A DNA stretch of 38,965 bases from Sterolibacteriaceae bacterium (GTDB lineage Bacteria > Pseudomonadota > Gammaproteobacteria > Burkholderiales > Rhodocyclaceae), in the NCBI GenBank assembly GCA_025360425.1, contig JANYCD010000051.1, forward strand, positions 1 to 38,965. The letters are read 5' to 3'. Below, piece after piece: positions 7,583 through 16,135 of the stretch; position 1 is the first letter of the stretch; the number at the start of each line of letters is the position of its first letter. The translations under genes were made by a program, and so were the position numbers. The notes under the pieces were generated by a model. That model saw only the letters and a list, made by a program, of their open reading frames with translations. It was not told the origin of the DNA and searched no databases.

Positions 7583-8287
7583 GTGCACCGCGTAATGGAA
7601 CTCGTGTCGGCCACTCGCGCCGCGCACCCGAGCGATACCTTCTTCGCCGGCCTGGAGCAGTCATTGGCGGAGCGCTCATTGAAGCGTAGTTTCTATGCCG
7701 CATACGAGCGGGCGTTCGCCAAGCTGGATCAAAAATCCTGGAGCAACCTGGTACGAAAAGCGGTGACACACTTTCACGAGACCCGCCCCCATCAATTGAA
7801 GGGGCCCTTCTTCGATCAACTCAACGATGTCTTCGCCTACTCTTGGCTGCTCCGTCATCGCTTCCAACAGGTACGGGTACTGCGGGAGAAAGCCGGCTCA
7901 AATCAACCCAAGCAGCCCGACATTGCCTATCAGCACCAAGGAGTCCGCTATCTCTGCGACACGAAGACGATAAATTCGTCAGTGCAGGAGCTGCAGAACC
8001 GCAAGACCATTGCCTATCGAGACTCCTCAAGGTACGCCGTCTTACATCCCACGTTGCTGAAGAAGTATGACGATGCGATCAAGAACGGCAAGGAACAGAT
8101 AGGTGCGACCGGAGAGCACGGACTGGTGTTCGTCGTCGCATGGCTGGACGACTTCACAATGACCTATGCTGCCGCACATCGACAGACCATTCGAACTCAC
8201 TTGCGACGGCAGACCTTTCCAGTCGTGGTCCAGTTTGGGCTCGACCCTCGAGCACTTGAGCACGTCCGTCATCTGCCACGGCCCTGA
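7583..8287 (+). CDS. Cassette-borne hypothetical, PD-(D/E)XK nuclease-like
   Basis: 234 residues from GTG 7583 (ATG 7595 is an alternative), ending 3 bp before the attC2 R'' box, the normal spacing for a gene cassette. The N-terminal ~100 residues are helical and basic. Then Pro112-Asp113 in KQPDIAYQHQG is followed by VRYLCDTKTIN, giving PD-x12-D-x-K (Asp126, Lys128), the signature of PD-(D/E)XK nucleases. A strand-rich tail (HGLVFVVAWLDDF, FPVVVQFGLD) completes a restriction-endonuclease-like core. No partner methylase or antitoxin is visible. A nuclease role is inference from the motif only. Because the IS ends 17 bp upstream, native expression from an upstream array promoter is likely lost or replaced. 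Confidence 0.7.
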   Translation: MHRVMELVSATRAAHPSDTFFAGLEQSLAERSLKRSFYAAYERAFAKLDQKSWSNLVRKAVTHFHETRPHQLKGPFFDQLNDVFAYSWLLRHRFQQVRVLREKAGSNQPKQPDIAYQHQGVRYLCDTKTINSSVQELQNRKTIAYRDSSRYAVLHPTLLKKYDDAIKNGKEQIGATGEHGLVFVVAWLDDFTMTYAAAHRQTIRTHLRRQTFPVVVQFGLDPRALEHVRHLPRP

Positions 8288-8290
8288 GCG

Positions 8291-8303
8291 GCCTAACCCT
8301 TCC
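8291..8303 (+). other. attC2, left part (R'' box)
   Basis: GCCTAAC (8291-8297) is a perfect R'' (RYYYAAC) placed 3 bp after the cassette stop codon. The site is interrupted a few bases later by the IS1111-like element and resumes at about 9834. Confidence 0.75.
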
Positions 8304-8306
8304 TAT

Positions 8307-8318
8307 ATGGACTCCCCC
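8307..8318 (+). repeat. Subterminal inverted repeat, left
   Basis: ATGGACTCCCCC, the exact reverse complement of 9819-9830. It sits just outside the noncoding end of the IS110-family element. Confidence 0.85.
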
Positions 8319-8653
8319 AAAAATCAAGACTGATCGATAGGTTTGGCTGGTAGGAAGCGCATGCAGTCGTATATCCGGCATCTGGAGTGGGCTCTGAGTG
8401 GCCCGTGCCGACATGGAATCTGCGCACGTCGTGCCAATCGTTACAAGCGGCAGGCCGCATTAGGGTAAATGGGCTGCCGGAAGGGTTATCCCACAGGGAT
8501 TTCCTTCGGTCATCGGCATATTGACGTGAGGGTGCGACCCGGTTAGCCATGATGGGCGATCAGTCTCAAAGCACGCGCGGGGAAGTGAAGCGAAGTACAG
8601 CGGGTAAAACGGACATCGGGTTCTCCTTTAAGACGGATTTGGTTTTTCGTTGA
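8319..8653 (-). ncRNA. Candidate guide (bridge/seek) RNA region of the IS1111-like element
   Basis: 335 bp of noncoding DNA follow the transposase stop. IS1111 elements encode a guide RNA in this position that pairs with target and donor DNA. Here GGAAGGGTTA (8479-8488) is the exact reverse complement of the left insertion flank TAACCCTTCC (8294-8303). It runs directly into ATCCCA (8488-8493), which is identical to the right junction (9829-9834). GACTGATCG (8328-8336) and CGATCAGTC (8557-8565) form a 9-bp inverted repeat spanning the segment. Exact RNA ends cannot be read from sequence. Short frames in the region (for example 8293-8550 minus) look noncoding. Confidence 0.55.
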
Positions 8654-9736
8654 TCAAGCCGCGATCGCAAACGACGCGCGCTGAATCTTCTTCTCCAGCC
8701 GTGCCGGTTGACCATAAGGTGTCGCATCCCGAAGCGTGGCATAGCAAATGCGCGCCATCTTGTTGGCCAGCGCACAGGCCGCCTTGTTGTGATTCGTTCG
8801 TCCCTGCACCGCCATCGCCCAGGTGCGCAGACCATCCACCGATCGTCCCACCTCCCGCGCCACCGTTGCCGCCCGGAGCACTGACCGCGCCCCGTGGGTC
8901 AGCAACATCCGCAGGTAGCGATCCCCCCGCTTCGAAATCCGCCCAAGGGTGCGCGTACTGCCCGAACTGAACTCCCGTGGCGTCAGACCGAACCAGCTGG
9001 CGAAGTGACGGGCGTCCTTGAAGTGAGAAACAGAACCGCCGGTGGCGGCGACCATCGCCGTCGCGGTGAGCAGACCCACGCCGGGAATCGACAGCAAGGT
9101 CGTGCAGGCCGGGCTCTGCTTCGCCAGTTCCGTCAGTTCCCGTTCCAATTGGGCGACGCGGACTTCGAGCAAGCGAATCTCTTCGACCAGCAAGGACATC
9201 GAGCGCCGGATCAAGACGGGAATCCCGGAGTTCGGGTCGGCCAGAGCACGACTCATGGCCTCGACACCGGTACGGGCACCTTGGGGCACCACCAGCCCGA
9301 ACTCACGGCAGAAGCCGCGCAACGCATTGATGCGACTGGTGCGGGTTGCCATCCACAGCGAACGCGTGCGATGCAAACCTTGCAACGCCTGCTGCTCGAT
9401 CGATTTGACGCGGACGGGAACGATGTCGGAGGCGCGAGCAGCCTCCAGCAGGGCCAGGGCATCGGCGGCATCGGTCTTGTTGCGTTTTACATAGGCGCGG
9501 ATATAGGCGGCGGGTAACAACTTCACTTCGATCCCCATGCCATTCATCCAGCGCGCCCAATGATGGGCGGAACCGCAGGCTTCCATGATGACCAGCGAGA
9601 CAGCGCGATTCTGGAACCAGCGTTCAAACTGGGAACGCGTGAGACGGTGAGATTCGATGACCTTCCACGAAGCATCGGCAACCGCCAGTTGAAAGACACT
9701 CTTTGCCAGATCGACAGCAACGGTAGTAGCATTCAT
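8654..9736 (-). CDS. IS110-family (IS1111-type) transposase
   Basis: 360 residues, full length. The N-terminal DEDD RuvC-like domain shows VAVDLAKSVFQLAV (first Asp), VIMEACGSAHHWARW (Glu) and KRNKTDAADALALLEAA (the two later Asp). The C-terminal Transposase_20 domain has LSIPGVGLLTATAMVAATG, ASWFGLTPREFSSG and GRISKRGDRYLRMLLTHG, containing the conserved Ser. The start at 9736 is set by GAGGAGG nine bases upstream; the longer frame to 9835 crosses the inverted repeat and is rejected. The enzyme is intact and the element is probably still mobile. Confidence 0.95.
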   Translation of the reverse strand: MNATTVAVDLAKSVFQLAVADASWKVIESHRLTRSQFERWFQNRAVSLVIMEACGSAHHWARWMNGMGIEVKLLPAAYIRAYVKRNKTDAADALALLEAARASDIVPVRVKSIEQQALQGLHRTRSLWMATRTSRINALRGFCREFGLVVPQGARTGVEAMSRALADPNSGIPVLIRRSMSLLVEEIRLLEVRVAQLERELTELAKQSPACTTLLSIPGVGLLTATAMVAATGGSVSHFKDARHFASWFGLTPREFSSGSTRTLGRISKRGDRYLRMLLTHGARSVLRAATVAREVGRSVDGLRTWAMAVQGRTNHNKAACALANKMARICYATLRDATPYGQPARLEKKIQRASFAIAA

Positions 9737-9818
9737 TTTGGATTCCTCCTCCGAGTAAGTTGATGCTGACCTCCACCGCAAATGAAAGACAGCTGCGCAC
9801 AATGTGCGCCTACAAAGA

Positions 9819-9830
9819 GGGGGAGTCCAT
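9819..9830 (+). repeat. Subterminal inverted repeat, right
   Basis: GGGGGAGTCCAT, the exact reverse complement of 8307-8318, on the 5' (transposase start) side of the IS110-family element. Confidence 0.85.
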
Positions 9831-9833
9831 CCC

Positions 9834-9896
9834 ATCAGTCACGCTTAGTAACAGCGACGCTTCGCCGTTGACGTCCACTGAGGTCGAACGCTAGGC
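9834..9896 (+). other. attC2, right part (L'' to R')
   Basis: The sequence folds into a long imperfect hairpin: TCAGT/ACTGA, ACG/CGT, AAC/GTT and GCG/CGC pair in order around the loop ACGCTT. It ends in AACGCTAGGC, where GCTAGGC (9890-9896) is R' with one mismatch to GTTAGGC, the complement of R'' at 8291. The next start codon is 20 bp later. Confidence 0.65.
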
Positions 9897-9916
9897 ACTC
9901 CAACTGGCTTATCCGT

Positions 9917-10318
9917 ATGAACATCACATACCAAGACAACGCCAAGATCACCGCCGAAGCTGCCATCGAACCCTACAGGCGTTCCACGCTCGGCGAAAGA
10001 CGGCCCATCGACCGGCCCGACATATTCGAAGGCATGCTCTTCAATTCCAACCTCATCATCACGGCTTGGGATAGCGAACGACTGGTGGGCATCTCACGCT
10101 CACTCACCGGCTTTACCTACGTGGCCTATCTCGCGGATCTTGCAGTTGACGCTGAATACCAGCGGCAGGGGATCGGCAAACAATTGATCCAGGAAACTAG
10201 GCAAAGACTCGGGCGCGAGTGCATGGTCGTGCTATTGGCGGCATCGAAAGCAAACGAGTATTACTTGAAGCTGGGTTTTGAACACAACCCGCGGGTATGG
10301 ATACTGAAGAGTGACTAA
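9917..10318 (+). CDS. GNAT-family N-acetyltransferase (gene cassette)
   Basis: 133 residues with the GNAT fold: a core strand FTYVAYLADLAVDAEYQRQG leading into the acetyl-CoA pyrophosphate loop QRQGIGKQLI (Q/RxxGxG/A), then MVVLLAASKANEYYLKLGFE, the typical strand-turn-Tyr near the C-terminus. GNAT genes are among the commonest integron cassettes. It begins 20 bp after the R' box of attC2 and stops at the edge of a possible third attC. The acceptor substrate is unknown; an antibiotic role cannot be claimed. It may be expressed by readthrough, as no clear promoter is seen in the short leader. Confidence 0.9.
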   Translation: MNITYQDNAKITAEAAIEPYRRSTLGERRPIDRPDIFEGMLFNSNLIITAWDSERLVGISRSLTGFTYVAYLADLAVDAEYQRQGIGKQLIQETRQRLGRECMVVLLAASKANEYYLKLGFEHNPRVWILKSD

Positions 10319-10365
10319 GCCATCAATACGCAGGGCCTGCCCGACAGGCCGTGCAGGCGTTTAAC
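10313..10365 (+). other. Possible degenerate attC3
   Basis: Directly at the GNAT stop codon lies a perfect hairpin GGCCTG-CCCGA-CAGGCC (10334-10350), extended by GCA/TGC. It is followed by GCGTTTAAC (10357-10365), which resembles an R' box but deviates from GTTRRRY. The left box GACTAAG is poor. Size (~53 bp) and position fit an attC; a plain hairpin is the alternative. Confidence 0.35.
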
Positions 10366-10388
10366 TTCAATGCCACCGGGCAATCTGC

Positions 10389-11222
<834 letters not shown>

Positions 11223-13229
11223 TTACTTTTCGAACTCCACCAGTTCCGCACCGTCACCCACCTGGTCGCCGATGCCGAAATGGAAGTGCTTCACCACCCC
11301 TGCCGCAGGCGCGACGATGGTGTGTTCCATCTTCATCGCTTCCAGTATCAACAGAGGAGCGCCCTTCTCCACCTTGTCGCCTGCCTTGACCAACAATGCG
11401 ATGACCTTGCCCGGCATCGGTGCGGTCAGATGTCCTTCCGCACTATCTGCATCCCCTGCATGGAACAGCGGATCGACCGCGGCGAACTCGTATGCCCGAC
11501 CATCCAGAAAAATATGACGCTTCTCGCCAGACGCGACCATCGCTGCGTTCACGCGCCGACCATCAAGGTATGCATGCAAGGTTCCGTCCGGCTTGAATTC
11601 ACCGCTGACCGGCGTCGCGCGGCCATCAAATGACAGCAAGAATTCATTGCCGACATAAGTAACCAGAACAGATTTTTCGATCTCCGCGCTGCGAAATTGC
11701 AAGGTGCGTTGTGCCGAATTGTTGAGGCGCCAACCATCGCGTAAAAGCCAGGGCGAATGCGGGTTGTGCTCGGTTGCGGAGACTTTCAAGGCGGTCGCTT
11801 TTTCGCGCAACAGTTCAGCAAGTGCGGCCAGCAGCCATGATTCACGCGCTGGCTCCACAGCAGGCGGGAAAAGAAAATCCTGCTCGCGTGCAATCAATCC
11901 GGTATCCAAATCGGCCTGCGAAAACGCCGGGCAGGCGACCAGTCGTGAAAGAAAGTCAACGTTGTTGGCAACGCCGACCACCCGATAGTGCGCCAATGCC
12001 TGAAGCATGCGCAACCGCGCACCTTCGCGGGAGTCGGTTTCGCTATCGTCCCAGACGATCAGCTTGGCGATCATCGGGTCGTAATGAATGGAAATTTCAT
12101 CCCCCTGCTCGACGCCGGTGTCGACGCGGACGTAATTCGATGGTGCCGCAGGCTTCAAATAAACCAGCTTGCCAATCGATGGCAGAAAGCCCTTATCCGG
12201 GTCTTCCGCATAAATACGCGCTTCGATCGCATGACCACGAATGCGTACTTGCTCCTGCGCCAGCGGCAATACTTCGCCAGCGGCGACGCGGAGTTGCCAT
12301 TCGACCAGGTCCAGCCCGGTGATCATCTCGGTTACCGGATGCTCGACCTGGAGACGCGTGTTCATCTCCATGAAGTAGAAGCTGCCGTCCTGATTGACGA
12401 TGAACTCGACGGTGCCGGCGCCGACATAGCCCACGGCTTTGGCGGCATCGACCGCCGCCTTGCCCATCGCAGCACGGCGTTCGGCGGTCATGCCCGGCGC
12501 GGGAGCTTCCTCCAGCACTTTCTGGTGGCGGCGCTGCACCGAACAGTCGCGTTCGAAAAGATGGACGCAATTGCCGTGGCTGTCAGCGAATATCTGCATC
12601 TCGATATGGCGCGGTCGCAGCAGGTATTTTTCGATCAGTACGTGTTCGTCACCAAACGATGATGCAGCTTCACGTTTGCAGGAGGCCAGTGCATCCAGAA
12701 AGCTCGCAGACGTTTCAACCACGCGCATGCCCTTGCCACCGCCCCCGGCAGCAGCTTTGATCAGCACCGGATAACCAATTTTATCCGCCTGCTGATGCAA
12801 GTAATCCGGTTCTTGCTTGTCGCCGTGATAACCCGGCGTGAGTGGGACGCCGGTTTTTTCCATCAGCTTCTTGGCCTCCGACTTGGAGCCCATGGCGTGG
12901 ATGGCCGCTACCGGCGGGCCGATAAAGACAACACCGGCCTGTTGGCAGGCGTGGCAGAAATCCTCATTCTCGGAGAGGAAACCATAACCCGGATGGATGG
13001 CTTGCGCGCCAGTCTGTTTCGCAGCGGCGATTATTTTTTCAATGACGAGGTAGGATTCCCTTGCCGGCGCCGGGCCAATCAACACTGCCTCGTCGGCCAG
13101 CCGCACATGGCGTGCGCCGGTATCCGCCTCGGAATACACCGCCACCGTCTTGATACCCATGCGGCGTGCGGTTTTGATGATGCGGCAGGCGATTTCGCCG
13201 CGATTGGCAATCAGGATCTTGTTAAACAT
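11223..13229 (-). CDS. mccA: Methylcrotonyl-CoA carboxylase, biotin-containing alpha subunit
   Basis: 668 residues. An N-terminal biotin carboxylase (FNKILIANRGEIACRII, ATP-grasp loop AAAGGGGKGMRVV, ERDCSVQRRHQKVLEEAPAP, FYFMEMNTRLQVEHPVTE) is followed by a linker domain and a C-terminal biotinyl domain with ILEAMKMEHTIVAP; Lys633 is the biotinylation site. It carboxylates biotin with bicarbonate and ATP for the beta subunit. Assignment to methylcrotonyl-CoA rather than propionyl- or geranyl-CoA rests on the adjacent beta subunit and isovaleryl-CoA dehydrogenase genes. Last of three tightly packed genes (9 bp after mccB), cytosolic, in leucine/isovalerate catabolism. Confidence 0.93.
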   Translation of the reverse strand: MFNKILIANRGEIACRIIKTARRMGIKTVAVYSEADTGARHVRLADEAVLIGPAPARESYLVIEKIIAAAKQTGAQAIHPGYGFLSENEDFCHACQQAGVVFIGPPVAAIHAMGSKSEAKKLMEKTGVPLTPGYHGDKQEPDYLHQQADKIGYPVLIKAAAGGGGKGMRVVETSASFLDALASCKREAASSFGDEHVLIEKYLLRPRHIEMQIFADSHGNCVHLFERDCSVQRRHQKVLEEAPAPGMTAERRAAMGKAAVDAAKAVGYVGAGTVEFIVNQDGSFYFMEMNTRLQVEHPVTEMITGLDLVEWQLRVAAGEVLPLAQEQVRIRGHAIEARIYAEDPDKGFLPSIGKLVYLKPAAPSNYVRVDTGVEQGDEISIHYDPMIAKLIVWDDSETDSREGARLRMLQALAHYRVVGVANNVDFLSRLVACPAFSQADLDTGLIAREQDFLFPPAVEPARESWLLAALAELLREKATALKVSATEHNPHSPWLLRDGWRLNNSAQRTLQFRSAEIEKSVLVTYVGNEFLLSFDGRATPVSGEFKPDGTLHAYLDGRRVNAAMVASGEKRHIFLDGRAYEFAAVDPLFHAGDADSAEGHLTAPMPGKVIALLVKAGDKVEKGAPLLILEAMKMEHTIVAPAAGVVKHFHFGIGDQVGDGAELVEFEK

Positions 13230-13238
13230 GATCGGCTC

Positions 13239-14846
13239 CTACATCCGGAACACGCCGAAGCGTGTTGGCGGAATTGGTGCGTTGAGTGAGGCCGAGAGGC
13301 TGAGGCCGAGCACGCGCCGCGCCTGCGCCGGATCGACCACGCCGTCGTCCCACAATCGCGCTGACGCGTAATAGGGATGGCCCTGGAGCTCGTACTGTTC
13401 GCGGATCGGCGCCTTGAATGCAGCCTCGTCTTCCGCCGGCCAGTTGCCGCCCCTGGCCTCGATGCCATCGCGCTTTACGGTGGCCAGCACGCTGGCGGCC
13501 TGCTCGCCGCCCATCACCGAAATGCGGGCGTTGGGCCAGGTCCATAGGAAGCGCGGCGAATAGGCACGTCCGCACATCGCATAGTTGCCGGCGCCAAAGG
13601 AACCGCCGATCACCATGGTGATCTTGGGCACTTGCACCGTGGCCACCGCCGTCACCATCTTGGCGCCATCCTTGGCAATGCCGCCGTTCTCGTACTTGCG
13701 GCCGACCATGAAGCCGGTGATGTTCTGCAAAAACACCAGCGGAATGCCGCGTTGGCCGCACAGTTCTATGAAGTGCGCGCCTTTTTGTGCCGATTCGCTG
13801 AACAGGATGCCGTTGTTGGCGACGATGCCGACCGGATTGCCGTGGAGCTGAGCGAAGCCGCACACCAGGGTTGCGCCGTAACGCGCCTTGAATTCGTCGA
13901 AGCGTGAACCGTCGACCACGCGGGCAATGATTTCGCGCACGTCATACGGCTTGCGCGTATCGGTGGGAAGAATGCCGTAGATTTCTGCCGGGTCGTAGAT
14001 CGGCGCTTCGCCGTTGCCGATGGCGAGCAATGCCGGCTTGGTGCGATTGAGATTGGCGACGATGCGGCGCGCGATGTAAAGCGCGTGGACATCGTTCTCG
14101 GCGAGGTGATCGGCGACACCGGAGATGCGCGTATGCACGTCGCCACCGCCGAGGTCTTCCGCGGTCACCACTTCGCCGGTAGCCGCCTTGACCAATGGCG
14201 GTCCGCCCAGAAAAATGGTGCCCTGGTTGCGCACGATCACGGTCTCGTCGCTCATCGCTGGCACATAGGCGCCACCGGCGGTGCAGGAGCCCATTACTAC
14301 CGCGATCTGCGGAATACCCTTGGCCGACAGATTGGCCTGGTTGTAGAAAATGCGGCCGAAGTGGTCGCGGTCCGGAAACACTTCGTCCTGCATCGGCAAA
14401 AAAGCGCCGCCGGAATCCACCAGGTAAATGCACGGCAGATGATTCTGCTCGGCGATTTCCTGCGCCCGCAGATGTTTCTTTACCGAGATCGGAAGATAGG
14501 CGCCGCCCTTCACCGTCGCGTCGTTGGCGAGAATCATGCACTCGGTGCCCTGCACCCGACCAACACCGGCAATCACGCCAGCGCTGGGAACTTCGCCCTT
14601 GTACATGCCATGCGCCGCCATCTGGCCGACCTCAAGAAACGCGGTCCCCGGATCCAACAGATGATCGATCCGATCGCGCGGCAACAGCTTGCCGCGTGCG
14701 GCATGCTTGACGCGCGCATCTTCGCCGCCGCCGCGCGATACTTCGACGACCTTGGCGCGCAAATCGGCCACCTGCGCGGTCAACGCTGCGGCGTTGACGC
14801 GGAACTCGTCCGAACGCGTATTGATCTGGCTTTTAATGATGCTCAT
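13239..14846 (-). CDS. mccB: Methylcrotonyl-CoA carboxylase, carboxyltransferase beta subunit
   Basis: 535 residues from ATG 14846, one base after the stop of ivd; the open frame extends further upstream but only as a shadow of ivd. Two crotonase-like carboxyltransferase halves are visible: [20 protein letters not shown] and [18 protein letters not shown] in the first, [20 protein letters not shown] and [18 protein letters not shown] in the second, with [20 protein letters not shown] forming the CoA/biotin pocket. These match MccB closely. It transfers CO2 from biotin to 3-methylcrotonyl-CoA, giving 3-methylglutaconyl-CoA. The expected hydratase and HMG-CoA lyase genes are not in the cluster. 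Confidence 0.93.
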   Translation of the reverse strand: MSIIKSQINTRSDEFRVNAAALTAQVADLRAKVVEVSRGGGEDARVKHAARGKLLPRDRIDHLLDPGTAFLEVGQMAAHGMYKGEVPSAGVIAGVGRVQGTECMILANDATVKGGAYLPISVKKHLRAQEIAEQNHLPCIYLVDSGGAFLPMQDEVFPDRDHFGRIFYNQANLSAKGIPQIAVVMGSCTAGGAYVPAMSDETVIVRNQGTIFLGGPPLVKAATGEVVTAEDLGGGDVHTRISGVADHLAENDVHALYIARRIVANLNRTKPALLAIGNGEAPIYDPAEIYGILPTDTRKPYDVREIIARVVDGSRFDEFKARYGATLVCGFAQLHGNPVGIVANNGILFSESAQKGAHFIELCGQRGIPLVFLQNITGFMVGRKYENGGIAKDGAKMVTAVATVQVPKITMVIGGSFGAGNYAMCGRAYSPRFLWTWPNARISVMGGEQAASVLATVKRDGIEARGGNWPAEDEAAFKAPIREQYELQGHPYYASARLWDDGVVDPAQARRVLGLSLSASLNAPIPPTRFGVFRM

Positions 14847-14847
14847 A

Positions 14848-16020
14848 TCAGGCGGTCTCGCCGAACAGTTCGCGGCCGACCAGCATGCGGCGGATTTCCG
14901 ACGTGCCGGCGCCGATCTCGTAGAGCTTGGCATCGCGCCACAGGCGGCCGGTGGGATAGTCGTTGATGTAACCGTTGCCGCCCAGGGTCTGGATCGCTTC
15001 ACCCGCCATCCAGGTGGCCTTTTCGGAAGAATACAGAATCGCTCCGGCAGCGTCCTTGCGCAGGGTGCGCACGTGATCGCCGCTGTCACAGGCACGGCCC
15101 ACGGCATACACGTAGGCACGGCTGGCCATCCAGGTCGAGTACATGTCGGCCAGCTTGCCCTGCATCAACTGGAACTCACCGATGGGTGTATCGAACTGTT
15201 TGCGCTCATGCAGGTAGGGCACCACCACGTCCATGCAAGCCGCCATGATGCCGAGCGGGCCGCCGCAGAGCACCGTACGCTCGTAATCGAGACCGCTCAT
15301 CAGCACCCGGGCGCCATTGCCGACGCCGCCGAGCACGTTCTCTTCCGGCACCTCGACGTCATCGAAGAACAACGGATAAGTGTTCGAACCGCGCATGCCG
15401 AGCTTGTCGAGGTGCGTGCCATGGGTGAAGCCCTTGAAGCCTTTTTCGACGATGAAGGCGGTCATGCCCCTGGCGCCGGCGGCGAGGTCGGTCTTGCCAT
15501 AGACCACCAGCGTGTCGGCATCGCCGCCGTTGGTGATCCACATCTTGGAACCATTCAGCACATAGCGGTCGCCCTTCCTGTCGGCGCGCAGTTTCATGCT
15601 CACCACATCGGAACCGGCATTCGGCTCGGACATCGCCAGCCCGCCGATGTGCTCGCCCGCGATCAGCTTGGGCAGGTACTTTTTTTTCTGCGCCGCGTTG
15701 CCGTTGCGGCGAATCTGATTGATGCAGAGGTTGGAATGCGCGCCGTAGGAGAGCGCCACCGAGGCCGAGGCGCGGGATATTTCCTCCATGGCGACGATGT
15801 GCGCCAGATAACCCATGGCAGTACCACCGTACTCCTCTTCCACGGTCATGCCGTGCACGCCGAGGTCGCCGAGTTTTTTCCAGATGTCGGCAGGGAATTC
15901 ATTCTCGCGATCAATCGCCGCCGCACGCGGCGCGATTTCTTTCGCCGCAAATGCGGCCACCGTGTCGCGCAGCATGTCGATGGTTTCGCCAAGGTGAAAA
16001 TCAAGGCTGGGAATGCTCAT
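14848..16020 (-). CDS. ivd: Isovaleryl-CoA dehydrogenase
   Basis: 390 residues of the acyl-CoA dehydrogenase fold. [17 protein letters not shown] and [17 protein letters not shown] line the FAD/CoA site, [20 protein letters not shown] and [18 protein letters not shown] close the C-terminus. The catalytic Glu lies in [16 protein letters not shown] near residue 246, the position specific to isovaleryl-CoA dehydrogenases rather than the C-terminal Glu of other family members. The start at 16020 is supported by AGGAGA upstream. It is the first gene of the ivd-mccB-mccA operon and divergent from the AraC regulator gene. It oxidises isovaleryl-CoA to 3-methylcrotonyl-CoA. Confidence 0.95.
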   Translation of the reverse strand: MSIPSLDFHLGETIDMLRDTVAAFAAKEIAPRAAAIDRENEFPADIWKKLGDLGVHGMTVEEEYGGTAMGYLAHIVAMEEISRASASVALSYGAHSNLCINQIRRNGNAAQKKKYLPKLIAGEHIGGLAMSEPNAGSDVVSMKLRADRKGDRYVLNGSKMWITNGGDADTLVVYGKTDLAAGARGMTAFIVEKGFKGFTHGTHLDKLGMRGSNTYPLFFDDVEVPEENVLGGVGNGARVLMSGLDYERTVLCGGPLGIMAACMDVVVPYLHERKQFDTPIGEFQLMQGKLADMYSTWMASRAYVYAVGRACDSGDHVRTLRKDAAGAILYSSEKATWMAGEAIQTLGGNGYINDYPTGRLWRDAKLYEIGAGTSEIRRMLVGRELFGETA

Positions 16021-16135
16021 TTGCAGGTCTCCTCTGCTACAGCTTTTTTTGGTATTGACAGGATCAGCCATCTGGCGATTTATCGTATGCCATTCAGGTT
16101 GCAAATCCTGCCAATCAGATTAACATTAAAATACC
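16021..16135. promoter_or_regulatory. Divergent promoter region, ivd operon / AraC regulator
   Basis: 115 bp between oppositely oriented start codons. It holds the AGGAGA ribosome site of ivd and AT-rich TTAACATTAAAATA next to the regulator ATG, a likely -10 for it. The spaced dyad CAGG-N8-CCTG (16096-16111) is a candidate activator site. Assignments are by position only. Confidence 0.4.

Larger units (their letters stand above)
8304..9833 (-). mobile_element. IS110-family element, IS1111-attC-like, inserted in attC2
   Basis: An intact element of about 1.53 kb. It has a DEDD transposase, perfect 12-bp subterminal inverted repeats (8307-8318 and 9819-9830), no obvious target duplication, and a long noncoding stretch downstream of the transposase. 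Subterminal repeats and a 3' noncoding region mark the IS1111 subgroup. Insertion within an attC is the known behaviour of the IS1111-attC group. The ends are uncertain by a few bases because IS1111 repeats are not at the very termini. Confidence 0.85.

Noticed and set aside
8293..8550. Minus-strand frame in the noncoding part of the IS110-family element
   Set aside because: It crosses the subterminal inverted repeat and the candidate guide, with no protein-like features.
9917..10318. GNAT gene as an antibiotic-resistance determinant
   Set aside because: Nothing in the sequence identifies an aminoglycoside or other drug acetyltransferase subfamily.
14847..15119. N-terminal extension of mccB
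   Set aside because: The frame upstream of ATG 14846 lies wholly within ivd and reads unlike any carboxyltransferase; a 1-bp gap between genes is normal.
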